47,481 nucleotides of DNA. It comes from an uncultured Burkholderiales bacterium. Its GTDB lineage: Bacteria; Pseudomonadota; Gammaproteobacteria; Burkholderiales; Burkholderiaceae_C. Where the stretch lies: NCBI GenBank assembly GCA_903844825.1, contig CAIMVC010000043.1, positions 1 to 47,481 of the forward strand. The letters run 5' to 3'. The notes beneath the pieces were generated by a model, which searched no databases, had not been told where the DNA came from, and worked only from the letters and a program-made list of their open reading frames with translations. Below are positions 23,140 through 34,731 of this stretch, piece by piece. The position numbers and the translations under genes are program-made. Positions within the stretch are counted from its first letter, which is position 1; the number at the start of each line of letters is the position of its first letter.

Positions 23140-24216
23140 ATGCGATTTGACTACGCCACCCGATACCGCGACAGCTTCGCGCTGCTGCGCCACCGTGACG
23201 AACGCCTGCTCTATGGCCTGCTAATGGCTGTACTCGCTGCGCTGCCCTGGCTCCTGAGCCCGTTTTTCCTCGGTGAGCTGAGCTATGTGTTTATCTTGTG
23301 CATTGCCAGCCTGGGGCTGATGCTGCTGACCGGCTACACCGGGCAGGTCTCGTTGGGGCATGCAGCTTTTGTGGCCATTGGCGCTTACGCGCAGGCCTGG
23401 CTGTTGTCAAAAGGGGTGCCGCTGCCGCTGTCCCTGACGCTGGCGGCGCTCATCAGCGCGGCGGCCGGTCTGTTGATTGGCGTGCCGGCAATTCGCGTCT
23501 CGGGGCTGTACCTGGCCATGGTCACCATGGCTTTTGCCATCATCGTCGAGCAGGTCATTGGCCACTGGAGTTCGGTCACCGGCGGCTTTACCGGCCTGGC
23601 CGTTGAGGAGCCCTCGATCGCTGGCTTCTCACTGGGCGGGCCGCGGGCTTTTTACTACCTGTGCCTGGCGCTGCTGACGCTGGTGCTGCTAGGCTTGCTG
23701 AACCTGCTGCGCTCGGGTCTGGGCCGGGCGCTGGTGGGCGTGCGCGACTCCGAGGCTGCCGCCTACTCACTGGGCATTCACGTGCAAGGCGTCAAGACCG
23801 TGGCCTTTGGCCTGTCGGCCGGCGTGACCGGCCTGGCCGGCGCCCTGCTGGCGCATCACCTCAAGTACCTCACGCCGGACGGTTTTACGCTGATCCTGTC
23901 GCTGGAGCTGGTGCTGATGGTGGTCATCGGCGGCCTGGGCAGCCTGCGCGGTGCGCTGCTGGGCGCCGCCCTGATCAGCCTGTTGCCGACGGCCATTTCG
24001 CGGCTCAAGCCTTGGTTGCCCGACAGCCTGGCCAAACAGTTCGGCCTGGAAATCTTCATCTTTGGCCTGGTGCTGGCGATCTTTGTGCTGTTCGAGCCGG
24101 GCGGACTGAATGCCCGCTGGCTCAAGTTGCGGGCCCTGATCGAGAGCTTCCCGCTGTACCGGCGCGACACCTTCAAGCGCAACAAGCGCTACATGAAATC
24201 GGAGCGCTACAAATGA
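23140..24216 (+). CDS. livM: Branched-chain-type ABC permease LivM
   Basis: A 358-residue permease of the LivM family: LSYVFILCIASLGLMLLTGY, TGQVSLGHAAFVAIGAYAQA, the loop GVRDSEAAAYSLGIHVQGVK and LELVLMVVIGGLGSLRGALL. The C-terminus ends in a basic tail (SFPLYRRDTFKRNKRYMKSE) that I associate with Liv systems lying next to an acyl-CoA ligase gene. The ATG at 23140, 13 bases after livH with GAAGAAAAG upstream, was preferred over the open frame further left. Its stop overlaps the livG start (ATGA). Confidence 0.93.
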   Translation: MRFDYATRYRDSFALLRHRDERLLYGLLMAVLAALPWLLSPFFLGELSYVFILCIASLGLMLLTGYTGQVSLGHAAFVAIGAYAQAWLLSKGVPLPLSLTLAALISAAAGLLIGVPAIRVSGLYLAMVTMAFAIIVEQVIGHWSSVTGGFTGLAVEEPSIAGFSLGGPRAFYYLCLALLTLVLLGLLNLLRSGLGRALVGVRDSEAAAYSLGIHVQGVKTVAFGLSAGVTGLAGALLAHHLKYLTPDGFTLILSLELVLMVVIGGLGSLRGALLGAALISLLPTAISRLKPWLPDSLAKQFGLEIFIFGLVLAIFVLFEPGGLNARWLKLRALIESFPLYRRDTFKRNKRYMKSERYK

Positions 24217-24983
24217 CCAGCCCCGACATCTTGCTCAGCGTCAGGCAGCTCAGCCTGGCTTTTGGCGGCGTGCAGGCGATTGCCGAGTTGAGCCTGGAGG
24301 TACGGCGCGGCGAGGTGCTGGCCGTGATCGGGCCCAACGGCGCCGGCAAGACCTCCATGCTCAACGCGGTCACCCGGGTTTTTGACGCCAGTGGCGGGCA
24401 GATTCTTTTCAAGGGCCAGGACCTCGCGCAAGTGCCACGCCACCGCGTCGCAGCGCTGGGCATGGCGCGCACGTTTCAAAATATCGAGTTGTTTGAGGCG
24501 GCCACCGTGCTGGAGAACCTGCTGCTCGGGCGCCATCGCTTTGGCAGTGGCGCCTGGTGGCAGCAACTGCTCAGAACACCGGCCTTGACCGCCCGCGAAG
24601 AAGCGGCCCGTGGCGAAGTCGAGGCGGTGATCGAATTTTTAGAACTCTCACCCTGGCGCAACGCCCTGATCAGCAGCCTGCCCTACGGTGTGCGCAAGGT
24701 GGTTGAACTCGGCAGGGCGCTGTGTACCCAGCCCGAGCTGCTCTTTCTCGACGAGCCGGCATCGGGTCTGAACCCGGAGGAAACGCGCGACCTGGCCTTC
24801 TGGATTGACGACATCCGCAGCGAGCTGGGCATCACCGTGGTGATGGTCGAGCACGACATGTCGCTGGTCAGCGCCGTCGCCGATCGGGTCATCTGCATGG
24901 CGCAAGGGCGGCTGCTGTCGGAAGGCACGCCGCAGCAGGTCCAGCGCGACCCCGCGGTAATCGCCGCCTACCTGGGAGCCTGA
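24213..24983 (+). CDS. livG: Liv-type ABC transporter ATPase LivG
   Basis: A 256-residue ATP-binding subunit. It has Walker A GPNGAGKTSMLN, the LivG-specific long linker after FQNIELFEAATVLENLLLGR, signature region SLPYGVRKVVELGRAL (a LPYGVRK variant instead of the common LSYGQQR), Walker B LLFLDEPASGLNPEE and the switch VEHDMSLV. It pairs with LivF to drive import through LivHM. GGAG lies ten bases before the ATG. It is coupled to livM by ATGA. Confidence 0.94.
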   Translation: MTSPDILLSVRQLSLAFGGVQAIAELSLEVRRGEVLAVIGPNGAGKTSMLNAVTRVFDASGGQILFKGQDLAQVPRHRVAALGMARTFQNIELFEAATVLENLLLGRHRFGSGAWWQQLLRTPALTAREEAARGEVEAVIEFLELSPWRNALISSLPYGVRKVVELGRALCTQPELLFLDEPASGLNPEETRDLAFWIDDIRSELGITVVMVEHDMSLVSAVADRVICMAQGRLLSEGTPQQVQRDPAVIAAYLGA

Positions 24984-24986
24984 GGC

Positions 24987-25763
<777 letters not shown>

Positions 25764-25774
25764 GTCCCGCAGCC

Positions 25775-27646
25775 ATGCACAACACCACCGACACCACGAG
25801 CACCATGAGCCGCACGGGCGCCATCACCTTTTTGCAGCAGGACACGCCCGCCCGGGTGTTCCGGGAGCGTTGCCGCCAATGGGCAGATCAGCCGGCGCTA
25901 CGCCACAAACAGCGCGGGTTGTGGCAAAGCAGCAGTTGGCGTCAGTACTACGAGCGAGCTCGCGCCGTCGCTCTGGCCCTGGCCGACCTCGGCCTGCAGG
26001 CGGGAGACGTGGTCTGCGTGTTGGCCGAAAACCGACCCGAATGGCTGTACGTGGACCTGGGCGCGCAATGCATGGGCCTGGTCGGCAATGGCGTTTACCC
26101 GACCTCATCGCCGGATCAGGTGCAGCACATTTTGCTGGACTCCGAGGCACAGATCTTGTTTGTTGAAAACCAGGAGCAGCTCGAAAAAGCACTGGCCGTG
26201 CGGGCACAGTGCCCTCGCCTGCGACGCATCGTGGTGATGGAGCGCGAAGGCCTGCGCCACTTGTCGGACCCCCAGGTTGAATTTTTCGACGACTTCTTGG
26301 CGCACGGGCTGCATTTGGCCGGCTCGCGCTCTGACGCCTTCGAGCAAGCCATCGATGCAGGCCAGGCCAGTGACATTGCCTTTTTGGTCTACACCTCGGG
26401 CACCACCGGCACGCCCAAAGGGGCCATGATCCTGAACCGCAACGTGGTCTTTCAAATGACGCAGGCGCCGCTGTACCTGGACGTGCAGCCGGGCGACAAG
26501 TCGGTGTCGTTCCTGCCGCTGTGCCACATTGCCGAGCGCATGGCCTCGGTCTTTAACCCTCTGGCCGTCGGGCTGATCGTGCATTTTCCCGAAAGTTCGG
26601 GCACTGTTTTCAACGACATGCGTGAAGTCGCTCCCCACGTGGTCTTTGCACCGCCACGTTTTTGGGAAAAGCTGTACTCGCAGATCGACCTCTTCATGCG
26701 CGATGCTGTCGCCCCGGCCCGCTGGATTTACCGGCAGGCGCAACAGCGCGGAGCCGCCGATGTGCAGGCGCGGCTGGCGGGACAGCGCAGCAGCGGGCGG
26801 TCCTTGCGCACTGGCTTGCTGCAGTGGCTGGCGTTTCGCAATATTCGCATTTTTCTGGGCCTGCAAAACGTCAAGAGCGCACTGACCGGCGCGGCCCCCG
26901 TTCCACCCGAGCTGATTCGCTGGTACCTGGGCGCCGGCATCGAGTTGCGTGAGGCCTTCGGCATGACCGAGACCTGCGGCTTTTGCACCGCCACCCCCAA
27001 GGGGCGCATTCGCCTCGGCTGGGCCGGCACGCCCGCTCAGGGCACGTCGATCCGCATTGGCGAGCAGGACGAAATTCTGGTGCGCGGCCCCAACGTCTTC
27101 GGCGGTTACTGGAAGAACCCGGGCAAAACGGCGGAGACGCTGGACGCCGAGGGCTGGTTGCACACCGGCGACTGCGGCGAGATCGACGCCGATGGCTACC
27201 TGGCCATTCGGGACCGGATCAAGGACATCCTGATCACCTCGGGCGGCAAAAACATCACGCCCAGCCACATCGAAAGCCTGCTCAAATTCAGCCCCTACAT
27301 CACTGACGCCGTGGTCATCGGCGACGGCCGCCACTACCTGACCTGCCTGGTCATGATCGACCAGGAGCACGTGGCCCGTCACGCCCAGGAGCAGCAGGTG
27401 CCGTACACCGACTTCGCCAGCCTGACCCGGGCACCGGAGATCCGGGCGCTGCTGCACAAAGAAATAGAGCAGGTCAACAGCCAGCTGGCGCGGGTCGAGC
27501 AGATCAAGAGCTTTCACCTGATCGCCGAGCTGCTGACGGCCGAAGACGAGGAGTTGACGCCGACCATGAAGCTCAAGAGAAAAGTCATCGCCAGCAAGTA
27601 CGCGGCGGTGATTGACAGCCTGTATGCCAGCACGGGAAGCGCCTGA
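25775..27646 (+). CDS. AMP-forming long-chain acyl-CoA synthetase-like ligase
   Basis: A 623-residue adenylate-forming enzyme of the FadD15/long-chain acyl-CoA synthetase group. It shows the P-loop LVYTSGTTGTPKGAMILNRN, LPLCHIAERMASV, the A5 motif LREAFGMTETCGFCTAT, GWLHTGDCGEIDADGYLAIR, DRIKDILITSGGKNITPSHI and the C-terminal LTPTMKLKRKVI containing the catalytic Lys. It converts a carboxylic acid to acyl-AMP and acyl-CoA. Placed directly between livF and a binding-protein gene, it probably traps the imported acid as its CoA ester. The start at 25775 gives MHNTTDTTSTMSR; the internal ATG 25805 is possible. Confidence 0.92.
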   Translation: MHNTTDTTSTMSRTGAITFLQQDTPARVFRERCRQWADQPALRHKQRGLWQSSSWRQYYERARAVALALADLGLQAGDVVCVLAENRPEWLYVDLGAQCMGLVGNGVYPTSSPDQVQHILLDSEAQILFVENQEQLEKALAVRAQCPRLRRIVVMEREGLRHLSDPQVEFFDDFLAHGLHLAGSRSDAFEQAIDAGQASDIAFLVYTSGTTGTPKGAMILNRNVVFQMTQAPLYLDVQPGDKSVSFLPLCHIAERMASVFNPLAVGLIVHFPESSGTVFNDMREVAPHVVFAPPRFWEKLYSQIDLFMRDAVAPARWIYRQAQQRGAADVQARLAGQRSSGRSLRTGLLQWLAFRNIRIFLGLQNVKSALTGAAPVPPELIRWYLGAGIELREAFGMTETCGFCTATPKGRIRLGWAGTPAQGTSIRIGEQDEILVRGPNVFGGYWKNPGKTAETLDAEGWLHTGDCGEIDADGYLAIRDRIKDILITSGGKNITPSHIESLLKFSPYITDAVVIGDGRHYLTCLVMIDQEHVARHAQEQQVPYTDFASLTRAPEIRALLHKEIEQVNSQLARVEQIKSFHLIAELLTAEDEELTPTMKLKRKVIASKYAAVIDSLYASTGSA

Positions 27647-27662
27647 GCTGGCCGTTCATTCG

Positions 27663-27701
27663 GGCCTTGCGGTGATCACGGTAACGTGATGCCGCAAAGC
27701 C
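27663..27701 (+). promoter_or_regulatory. Strong intercistronic stem-loop before the binding-protein gene
   Basis: GGCCTTGCGG (27663-27672) pairs with CCGCAAAGCC (27692-27701) with one mismatch, and the inner ATCAC/GTGAT pair extends the stem. No T-run follows directly, so it is probably a messenger-stabilising or attenuating hairpin rather than a full terminator. Such structures often raise binding-protein expression relative to the rest of an ABC operon. Confidence 0.55.
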
Positions 27702-27736
27702 TTGGATAAGTTGTGTTTGATAAAAAAGGAGACTGT

Positions 27737-28903
27737 ATGAAACTCAATCGAAGAAGCCTGATCGTTGCAGCTGCAGCGTTCACTGTCGCCACCACGCAGG
27801 CCGCCGGGGTCAGTGACACCGAAATCGTGATCGGCAGCCACCTCGACCTGTCAGGGCCCACCGCGGCCGGCATGCCCATGCTGCGCAACGCCATGCAAAT
27901 GCGCATTGACGAAGCCAACGTGGCCGGCATCAATGGCCGCAAGCTGCGACTGATCGTCGAGGACAACGGCAGCCAGCCGCAACTGGCCGTGCGCGCCGCC
28001 CAAAAGCTGATCAAGAGCGACGGTGTGTTTGCCATCATCAACGCCTTTGGGTCGGGCCCGAACGCTGCCACCGTCAAGGCGGCCACCGATGCCGGCGTGG
28101 TGGTCTTCGCGCCCTGGGCTGCCTCGTCCATCATCCAGAAAGTCTCGGGCAACAGTCCCTTGCTTTTCACCACAGTGCAAAACTACGACGCCACCACGGC
28201 CACTGGCCTGAGCTGGGCGATCAAGAACTGGAAGTCGCAAAAGATCGGCGTGATCTACCAGGAAGGCCCCTTCGGTGACCTGATCCGCGCCGGCGTCAAT
28301 TCGGCCCTCAAGTCGGCCAACCTGACCGTGGCGGCCGAGGCCGCCTACAAGGTCGGCGATATCGACTTTTCATCCCAGGTGGCCAAGATGAAAGCTGCCA
28401 ACGTCGACCTGATTCTGGCCGGCACCGTGGTCCGTGAGACGGTCGGCGTGATGGCCGAGGTCAAGAAACTGGGCTGGAATGAGGTCAAGGTGCTCACCGC
28501 CCTGCCAGGGCGCAGCAGCATCGTCGCGCGGCTAGGCAAGGACACGGTCGAAGGCCTCTACGGCCTGGGCGGCTGGAACCTCTACGAGCCAGACACCAAG
28601 GTGGCCGAAGCCCAAAAATTCTTCACGGCCTACAAGCAAAAGTTTGGCGCTGACGCGGACGAAAACGCCGCCAACGCCTACTCCTACACCAGCTGGTTCA
28701 TCGCCGGCTTGCAGGCCGCCGGTCGCAACCTCACGGCAGACGCCTTCGCCAAGGCCATGCAAGGCGTCAGCCACCAGGACTTCACCACCTACACGCGCCA
28801 GACCTTCGCCGGCAACCACGTCACGCCGGAGCTGGTGTCCGTCGACCGGGTGCAGGGCGGCAAGTGGGTGCAAATCGCGGCGCCAACGGGGGCGACGAAG
28901 TAA
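27737..28903 (+). CDS. Liv-type periplasmic substrate-binding protein
   Basis: A 388-residue binding protein with a signal peptide (KLNRRSLIVAAAAFTVATTQA). The mature type-1 periplasmic fold follows: EIVIGSHLDLSGPTAAGMPM, INGRKLRLIVEDNGSQPQLA, FAIINAFGSGPNAATVKAA, and the hinge-side YAYSYTSWF-like block NAANAYSYTSWFIAGLQAAG. AAGGAG precedes the ATG at 27737; eight upstream codons are open but lack a ribosome site. It is the last gene of the oxygenase/Liv operon and presumably determines transporter specificity. A terminator follows at once. Confidence 0.93.
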   Translation: MKLNRRSLIVAAAAFTVATTQAAGVSDTEIVIGSHLDLSGPTAAGMPMLRNAMQMRIDEANVAGINGRKLRLIVEDNGSQPQLAVRAAQKLIKSDGVFAIINAFGSGPNAATVKAATDAGVVVFAPWAASSIIQKVSGNSPLLFTTVQNYDATTATGLSWAIKNWKSQKIGVIYQEGPFGDLIRAGVNSALKSANLTVAAEAAYKVGDIDFSSQVAKMKAANVDLILAGTVVRETVGVMAEVKKLGWNEVKVLTALPGRSSIVARLGKDTVEGLYGLGGWNLYEPDTKVAEAQKFFTAYKQKFGADADENAANAYSYTSWFIAGLQAAGRNLTADAFAKAMQGVSHQDFTTYTRQTFAGNHVTPELVSVDRVQGGKWVQIAAPTGATK

Positions 28904-28905
28904 AT

Positions 28906-28935
28906 AAAAAAAGCCACCCGAAGGTGGCTTTTTTT
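28906..28935. terminator. Bidirectional rho-independent terminator
   Basis: A-rich arm plus GCCACC (28913-28918), loop CGAA, then GGTGGC (28923-28928) followed by seven T. The A-tract on the left gives the matching T-run on the minus strand, so it can stop both the plus-strand operon and the convergent binding-protein gene ending at 28955. Confidence 0.92.
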
Positions 28936-28954
28936 CTAAGCGCAGATCAGTGCA

Positions 28955-30091
28955 TCAATTGGTCAGCGCAGATTTCTTGCCGTCCTTGTAGACGTACAAG
29001 GTGATCGCCGGGTTTTTGAGCTCGCCGTTGCCTTCAAACGCGATGGTGGTGGTCACGCCCTTGAAGTTGGTTTTGATCAACTCGGGGGTGTAGACCTTGG
29101 GGTCGGTCGACTTGGCACGCTTCATGGCGTCGACCAGCACGAAGGTCGCGTCGTAGGTGTAGGGGCTGTAGACCTGGAACTGGGCAGGGTATTTGGCGTC
29201 GTAACGCTTTTTCCAGGCATCGCCGCCGGGCATCTTGGCCAGCGAAGCGCCGCCTTCGGCGCAGATCACGTTTTCAAGCGTCTTGGCGCCCGCGGCCAGT
29301 TTGGCCAGTTCCAGGGTGCAGAAGCCGTCGCCGCCGAAGTACTTGACTTTGCTCATTCCCAGTTGCTCCATCTGGCGCAGCATCGGGCCGGCCTGTGGGT
29401 CCATGCCGCCGAAGAACACGGCATCGGGTGCCTTGGCCTTGATGGCGGTCAGGATGGCCATGAAATCGGTGGCTTTGTCGGTGGTGAACTGCTCGTCAAC
29501 GATCTGCATGCCCTTTTGCTGGGCGGTCTTTTTGAACACTTCAGCCACGCCCTGGCCGTAGGCCGTACGGTCGTCTATGATGGCAACTTTCTTGAGCTTG
29601 AGGTTGTCGGCTGCATAAAACGCCAGGCCAGCGCCCAGAGCGTTGTCGTTGGCAATGATACGGAAGGTGGTCTTGTAGCCGGGCTTGGTCAGGTTGGGGT
29701 TGGTGGCGGCGCCGGTGACGTGCGGGATACCGCAGTCGTTGTAGACCTTGGCGGCGGGGATGGTGGTGCCCGAATTGAGGTGACCCACCACGCCGGCGAC
29801 CTTGGAGTCGCACAGTTTTTGTGCCGCGGCGGTGCCCTGTTTTGGATCAGCGGCATCGTCTTCGGCGACGATTTCGAACTTGATCTTCTTGCCGCCGATG
29901 ACGATGTTTTGCCCATTGAGGTCTTCAATGGCCATGCGAACACCGTTTTCGTTGTCCTTGCCGTAGTGAGCCTGGGCGCCCGAAACAGGTGCCACGTGAC
30001 CGATTTTGACCACCTGAGTGTCCTGGGCGTGCGTCAGGCCAGCGACCAGGGTCAGGACGGCTGCTGCGCTTAGTTTGAGTTTAAGTTGCAT
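28955..30091 (-). CDS. Branched-chain amino acid ABC binding protein (LivK type)
   Basis: A 378-residue periplasmic binding protein closely fitting classical LivJ/LivK. It has signal peptide LKLSAAAVLTLVAGLTHAQ, then VKIGHVAPVSGAQAHYGKDN, DAADPKQGTAAAQKLCDSKV, VVGHLNSGTTIPAAKVYND, RTAYGQGVAEVFKK and VYSPYTYDATFVLVDAMK. Cysteines in KLCDS and NDCGIPH fit the conserved disulfide. CCGGAG lies eight bases before the ATG. It stands alone, convergent with the preceding operon, so it probably serves a Liv transporter encoded elsewhere and is more likely a true amino-acid receptor than the protein at 27737. Confidence 0.94.
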   Translation of the reverse strand: MQLKLKLSAAAVLTLVAGLTHAQDTQVVKIGHVAPVSGAQAHYGKDNENGVRMAIEDLNGQNIVIGGKKIKFEIVAEDDAADPKQGTAAAQKLCDSKVAGVVGHLNSGTTIPAAKVYNDCGIPHVTGAATNPNLTKPGYKTTFRIIANDNALGAGLAFYAADNLKLKKVAIIDDRTAYGQGVAEVFKKTAQQKGMQIVDEQFTTDKATDFMAILTAIKAKAPDAVFFGGMDPQAGPMLRQMEQLGMSKVKYFGGDGFCTLELAKLAAGAKTLENVICAEGGASLAKMPGGDAWKKRYDAKYPAQFQVYSPYTYDATFVLVDAMKRAKSTDPKVYTPELIKTNFKGVTTTIAFEGNGELKNPAITLYVYKDGKKSALTN

Positions 30092-30317
30092 AAGTACTCC
30101 GGTTTATAAAAAAGATCAAAGATAAAAGTGTTTTAGCCAAAACAGCAGTTCTGCTAAACGGCGCAAAGATAACGCAATTTCCAGACCCGGACCATAGCGT
30201 GACCCCTAAGAAGCAAGGTCTATTAGCTGCGGCACGAGCGCAGCAGCTGCGCTGATGTAATCGTTTTGAGCAGCCTGGCGCGGCGCTAAGGAAGACTCAA
30301 GAAAAGTACTTAAGTAG

Positions 30318-30754
30318 TCATTGCGGACGTGAAACGCTTTTGGCCAGATCGTGCCGCTTGAGCGCATAACCACGATCGGCGTAGTGTTTCCAACGGCGCC
30401 GGCCGGCCTGCACGTCCTCCGGGTCCTGGCTGACAACTTCGATGAAGCGCTCAAATCGCTCAATACCCTCGGGAACACCAGCGCCCAGGTTGACCAACAC
30501 GCCATAGTCGGTCTGACCCGCCAGCGTTGCAGCCAGCAGCACCGGCGAGGCGGCCAGGGTCGCGGCCGGGGCTTGGCTGCGGCAGTGCGGCACAAAGTCG
30601 GTGGTCGAAAAAGTCCACAGCAAAGGGTCCAGCTGTGTCAGCGTTTCGGGTTCAGCCAGCACGATGATGCGAGCGCCCGTGGCATACGCCTTTTTCAGCA
30701 GACGACAGCTGTGGGCGAGCTTGTCGCCCACATTGAAGTGAAACTCGACCTCGG

Positions 30755-30758
<4 letters not shown>
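30318..30758 (-). CDS. holC: DNA polymerase III chi subunit HolC
   Basis: A 146-residue protein of the HolC family: VEFHFNVGDKLAHSCRLLKK at the N-terminus, TGARIIVLAEPETLTQLDPLLWTFSTTDFVPHC in the middle, and the C-terminal YGVLVNLGAGVPEGIERFER block. Chi links the clamp loader to SSB at the replication fork. The start is GTG at 30758, overlapping the pepA stop (GTGA), which indicates translational coupling; pepA-holC adjacency is widespread in proteobacteria. The C-terminal 15 residues are basic and variable. Confidence 0.93.
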
Positions 30759-32347
<1,589 letters not shown>

Positions 32348-32389
32348 AATTGAGTCTGGCAAGCCGTAGCAAAAGCAAATAGTCTCTCA

Positions 32390-33538
32390 ATGTTATTCCA
32401 ATCTTCGATACGCAAAGAGCTGGCTCGCAGTTTTGGCGCCACACTGGTAGTGCTGGTCACCATCATTTTGACTATTGTGCTGATTCGCACGCTGGGCCAA
32501 GCCTCCCGGGGCTCGTTCAATCCGCAGGACGTCATGCTGGTCATGGCCTATGCCACGCTGGGTCGCCTGCCGACCATCCTGACGCTGTCGCTGTTCATCG
32601 CCATGGTCAGCACCTTGTCTCGCATGTACCGCGACAGCGAAATGGTGGTGTGGTTTGTCAGCGGGCGGGGTCTGGCGAGCTTTCTGGGGCCCCTTTTCCG
32701 CTTTGCCTGGCCGGTGTTGCTTGTCATCGCTGTGTCGTCGCTGTGGGTCTGGCCATGGAGCAACCAGAAAACGCTGGAAATGAAGGACCGCTATGAACAG
32801 CGCAGCGACCTGGACCGCGTGGCACCGGGGCAATTTCAGGAGTCATCGGACGGTAACCGGGTCTTTTTCATTGACCGCAACTCGGCCAACAGCCAAGGCA
32901 GCGACATCTTCATCGCCAGCACCGACAACGGCAGGCATTCGGTCACCACCGCCCGCGCCGGGCGCATCGAGCGCGTCGACGGGGCTCAGGTGCTGACCCT
33001 CGAAAAAGGCCAGCGGCTCGAATTTTCAGAGGGCAACATCGGAGCCGTACCCCTGAGACTGAGCGACTTCGACACCTACACCGCACGTATTGGCAGCGAA
33101 GGGCCGCTGGTGCCCGACCTGCAGCAGGCCAAGTCCGTGCCAACGCTTGAGCTGGCCGCGTCGACCCGTCGCAACTATCTGGGTGAGCTGGCCTGGCGGC
33201 TGGGGCTGGCGCTGGCCGCGGTCAATTTCGTGGTCATGGCGACTGCCCTGGCCAGCGTCAACCCCAGGGCGGGCCGCAGCAGCAACCTGATTTTTGTGCT
33301 TTTTGCGTTCTTGCTTTACAGCAACCTGATCAACCTCGGGCAAAACTGGATCTCGGTGGGCCTGGTCAACTTTGGCACCCTGCTGCTGGCTCTGCACGGC
33401 GGGGTTCTGCTGCTAAGCCTGCTCTGGCTGGGCAAGCGACATCTGGGCTGGACCTTGCGCGGCTCGCCGGGCAAGTGGGCCGGCCGTTGGAGCAACCCGT
33501 CCGCCAGCAAGCGGGCAAGCGAGCGGGCCGGGTCATGA
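32390..33538 (+). CDS. lptF: LPS export permease LptF
   Basis: A 382-residue YjgP/YjgQ-family protein. The N-terminal pair of helices contains MLFQSSIRKELARSFGATLV and TIILTIVLIRTLGQAS; a periplasmic beta-jellyroll runs from about residue 125 to 260 (RVFFIDRNS, SDIFIASTDNG, LTLEKGQRLEF), and four C-terminal helices complete it (LVNFGTLLLALHGGVLLLSL). With LptG and the ATPase LptB it extracts lipopolysaccharide from the inner membrane. It is divergent from pepA, an arrangement conserved across proteobacteria, and its stop overlaps the lptG start (ATGA). Confidence 0.95.
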   Translation: MLFQSSIRKELARSFGATLVVLVTIILTIVLIRTLGQASRGSFNPQDVMLVMAYATLGRLPTILTLSLFIAMVSTLSRMYRDSEMVVWFVSGRGLASFLGPLFRFAWPVLLVIAVSSLWVWPWSNQKTLEMKDRYEQRSDLDRVAPGQFQESSDGNRVFFIDRNSANSQGSDIFIASTDNGRHSVTTARAGRIERVDGAQVLTLEKGQRLEFSEGNIGAVPLRLSDFDTYTARIGSEGPLVPDLQQAKSVPTLELAASTRRNYLGELAWRLGLALAAVNFVVMATALASVNPRAGRSSNLIFVLFAFLLYSNLINLGQNWISVGLVNFGTLLLALHGGVLLLSLLWLGKRHLGWTLRGSPGKWAGRWSNPSASKRASERAGS

Positions 33539-34695
33539 AGTCCATCCGGAAACTCATTTACGGGGAAGCGCTGAGCTCCATTGCCGCGGTCACATTGGGC
33601 TTTTTGGCGCTGTTTTTCTTTTTTGACCTGGTCGATGAGCTGCAGCATCTGGGCAAGGGCAACCTCGTCGAGGGCACCACTTACCAATTGCGGCACGCCC
33701 TGCTGTACGTGGGTCTTCTGGTGCCGGGCCGGCTCTATGAGCTGCTGCCAATTTCGGTGCTGATTGGCACCATTTTTGTCATGGCCCGCCTGGCGCAGAG
33801 CTCTGAGTACACCATCTTGCGCACCAGCGGCCTGGGCCCCTGGCGGGCACTGAGGCTTTTGGCCAGCATGGGCGGCTTGTTTGTTCTGCTGAGTTTTGGC
33901 GTGGGCGACTACCTGGTGCCTGCCGCCGACCGGGTTTCGCAGCAGATCAAGGCGCATTTTCAGGGCAGCATCACGGTCGGGCGCACCGGCGCCTGGCTGC
34001 GCGAAAAGCAGGGCTCGCGCAGTTTTGTGGTCAATGTCAAGTCGCTCAGTCCCAGCAATGAGTTGCAAGCTGTCCAGGTCTTCGAGTTTGACCCGCAAGG
34101 GCTGGTGGTGTCGGTCACGCAGGCGGCCAGCGCCAGCATTGCGGACGACGAAGCCTGGCTGCTCAAGGACAGCCTGCGCACCGAATTCGAGCCCGCCGCA
34201 GCGGGCTCAGACGCTGCGGGGAAGGTGAGCGACAAGGCCACGCCGAACAACGCGGGCGTGGTCCGCCGCACGCGCGCCGAGACCCTGCGCTGGTCGACCG
34301 GCATCAGCAACGAAATGGTTTCGGTGGCACTGCTCAAGCCCGACCGCATGCGCACGCTGGACCTCTTTACCTATATCCGTCATCTGCAGGCCAACGGCCA
34401 GAGCGCACAGCGCTACGAGATCGAGTTCTGGAAAAAAGTGTTCTACCCGATGAGCTGCCTGGTGATGGTGGTGCTGGCCTTGCCCTTTGCCTACATGCAC
34501 TTTCGCGCTGGTGGCACCGCCTCCTACGTCTTCGGTGGCGTCATGATTGGCATCAGCTTCTTTTTGCTCAACAACCTGTTTGGCTACGTCGGTAACCTGC
34601 AGAACTGGGAACCTTGGCTGGCGGCGGCGGCCCCCGGCTTGCTGTACTCGGCCATATCACTCACCGCCTTTGGCTGGCTGGTGCTTAGGCGCTAG
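33535..34695 (+). CDS. lptG: LPS export permease LptG
   Basis: A 386-residue partner of LptF: SIRKLIYGEALSSIAAVTLG, FFFFDLVDELQHLGKGN, LYELLPISVLIGTIFVMARL and the periplasmic region with GAWLREKQGSRSFVVNVKSL. The C-terminal helices contain FYPMSCLVMVVLALPFAYMH and FGGVMIGISFFLLNNLFGYV. The ATG at 33535 overlaps the lptF stop; 20 open codons upstream lie inside lptF and are not used. An Ala/Gly/Asp-rich variable loop (PAAAGSDAAGKVSDKATP) interrupts the jellyroll around residue 225. Confidence 0.95.
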   Translation: MKSIRKLIYGEALSSIAAVTLGFLALFFFFDLVDELQHLGKGNLVEGTTYQLRHALLYVGLLVPGRLYELLPISVLIGTIFVMARLAQSSEYTILRTSGLGPWRALRLLASMGGLFVLLSFGVGDYLVPAADRVSQQIKAHFQGSITVGRTGAWLREKQGSRSFVVNVKSLSPSNELQAVQVFEFDPQGLVVSVTQAASASIADDEAWLLKDSLRTEFEPAAAGSDAAGKVSDKATPNNAGVVRRTRAETLRWSTGISNEMVSVALLKPDRMRTLDLFTYIRHLQANGQSAQRYEIEFWKKVFYPMSCLVMVVLALPFAYMHFRAGGTASYVFGGVMIGISFFLLNNLFGYVGNLQNWEPWLAAAAPGLLYSAISLTAFGWLVLRR

Positions 34696-34731
34696 CTGGG
34701 CCGGGCCGCCTTCAACTTCAACCACAACGCC

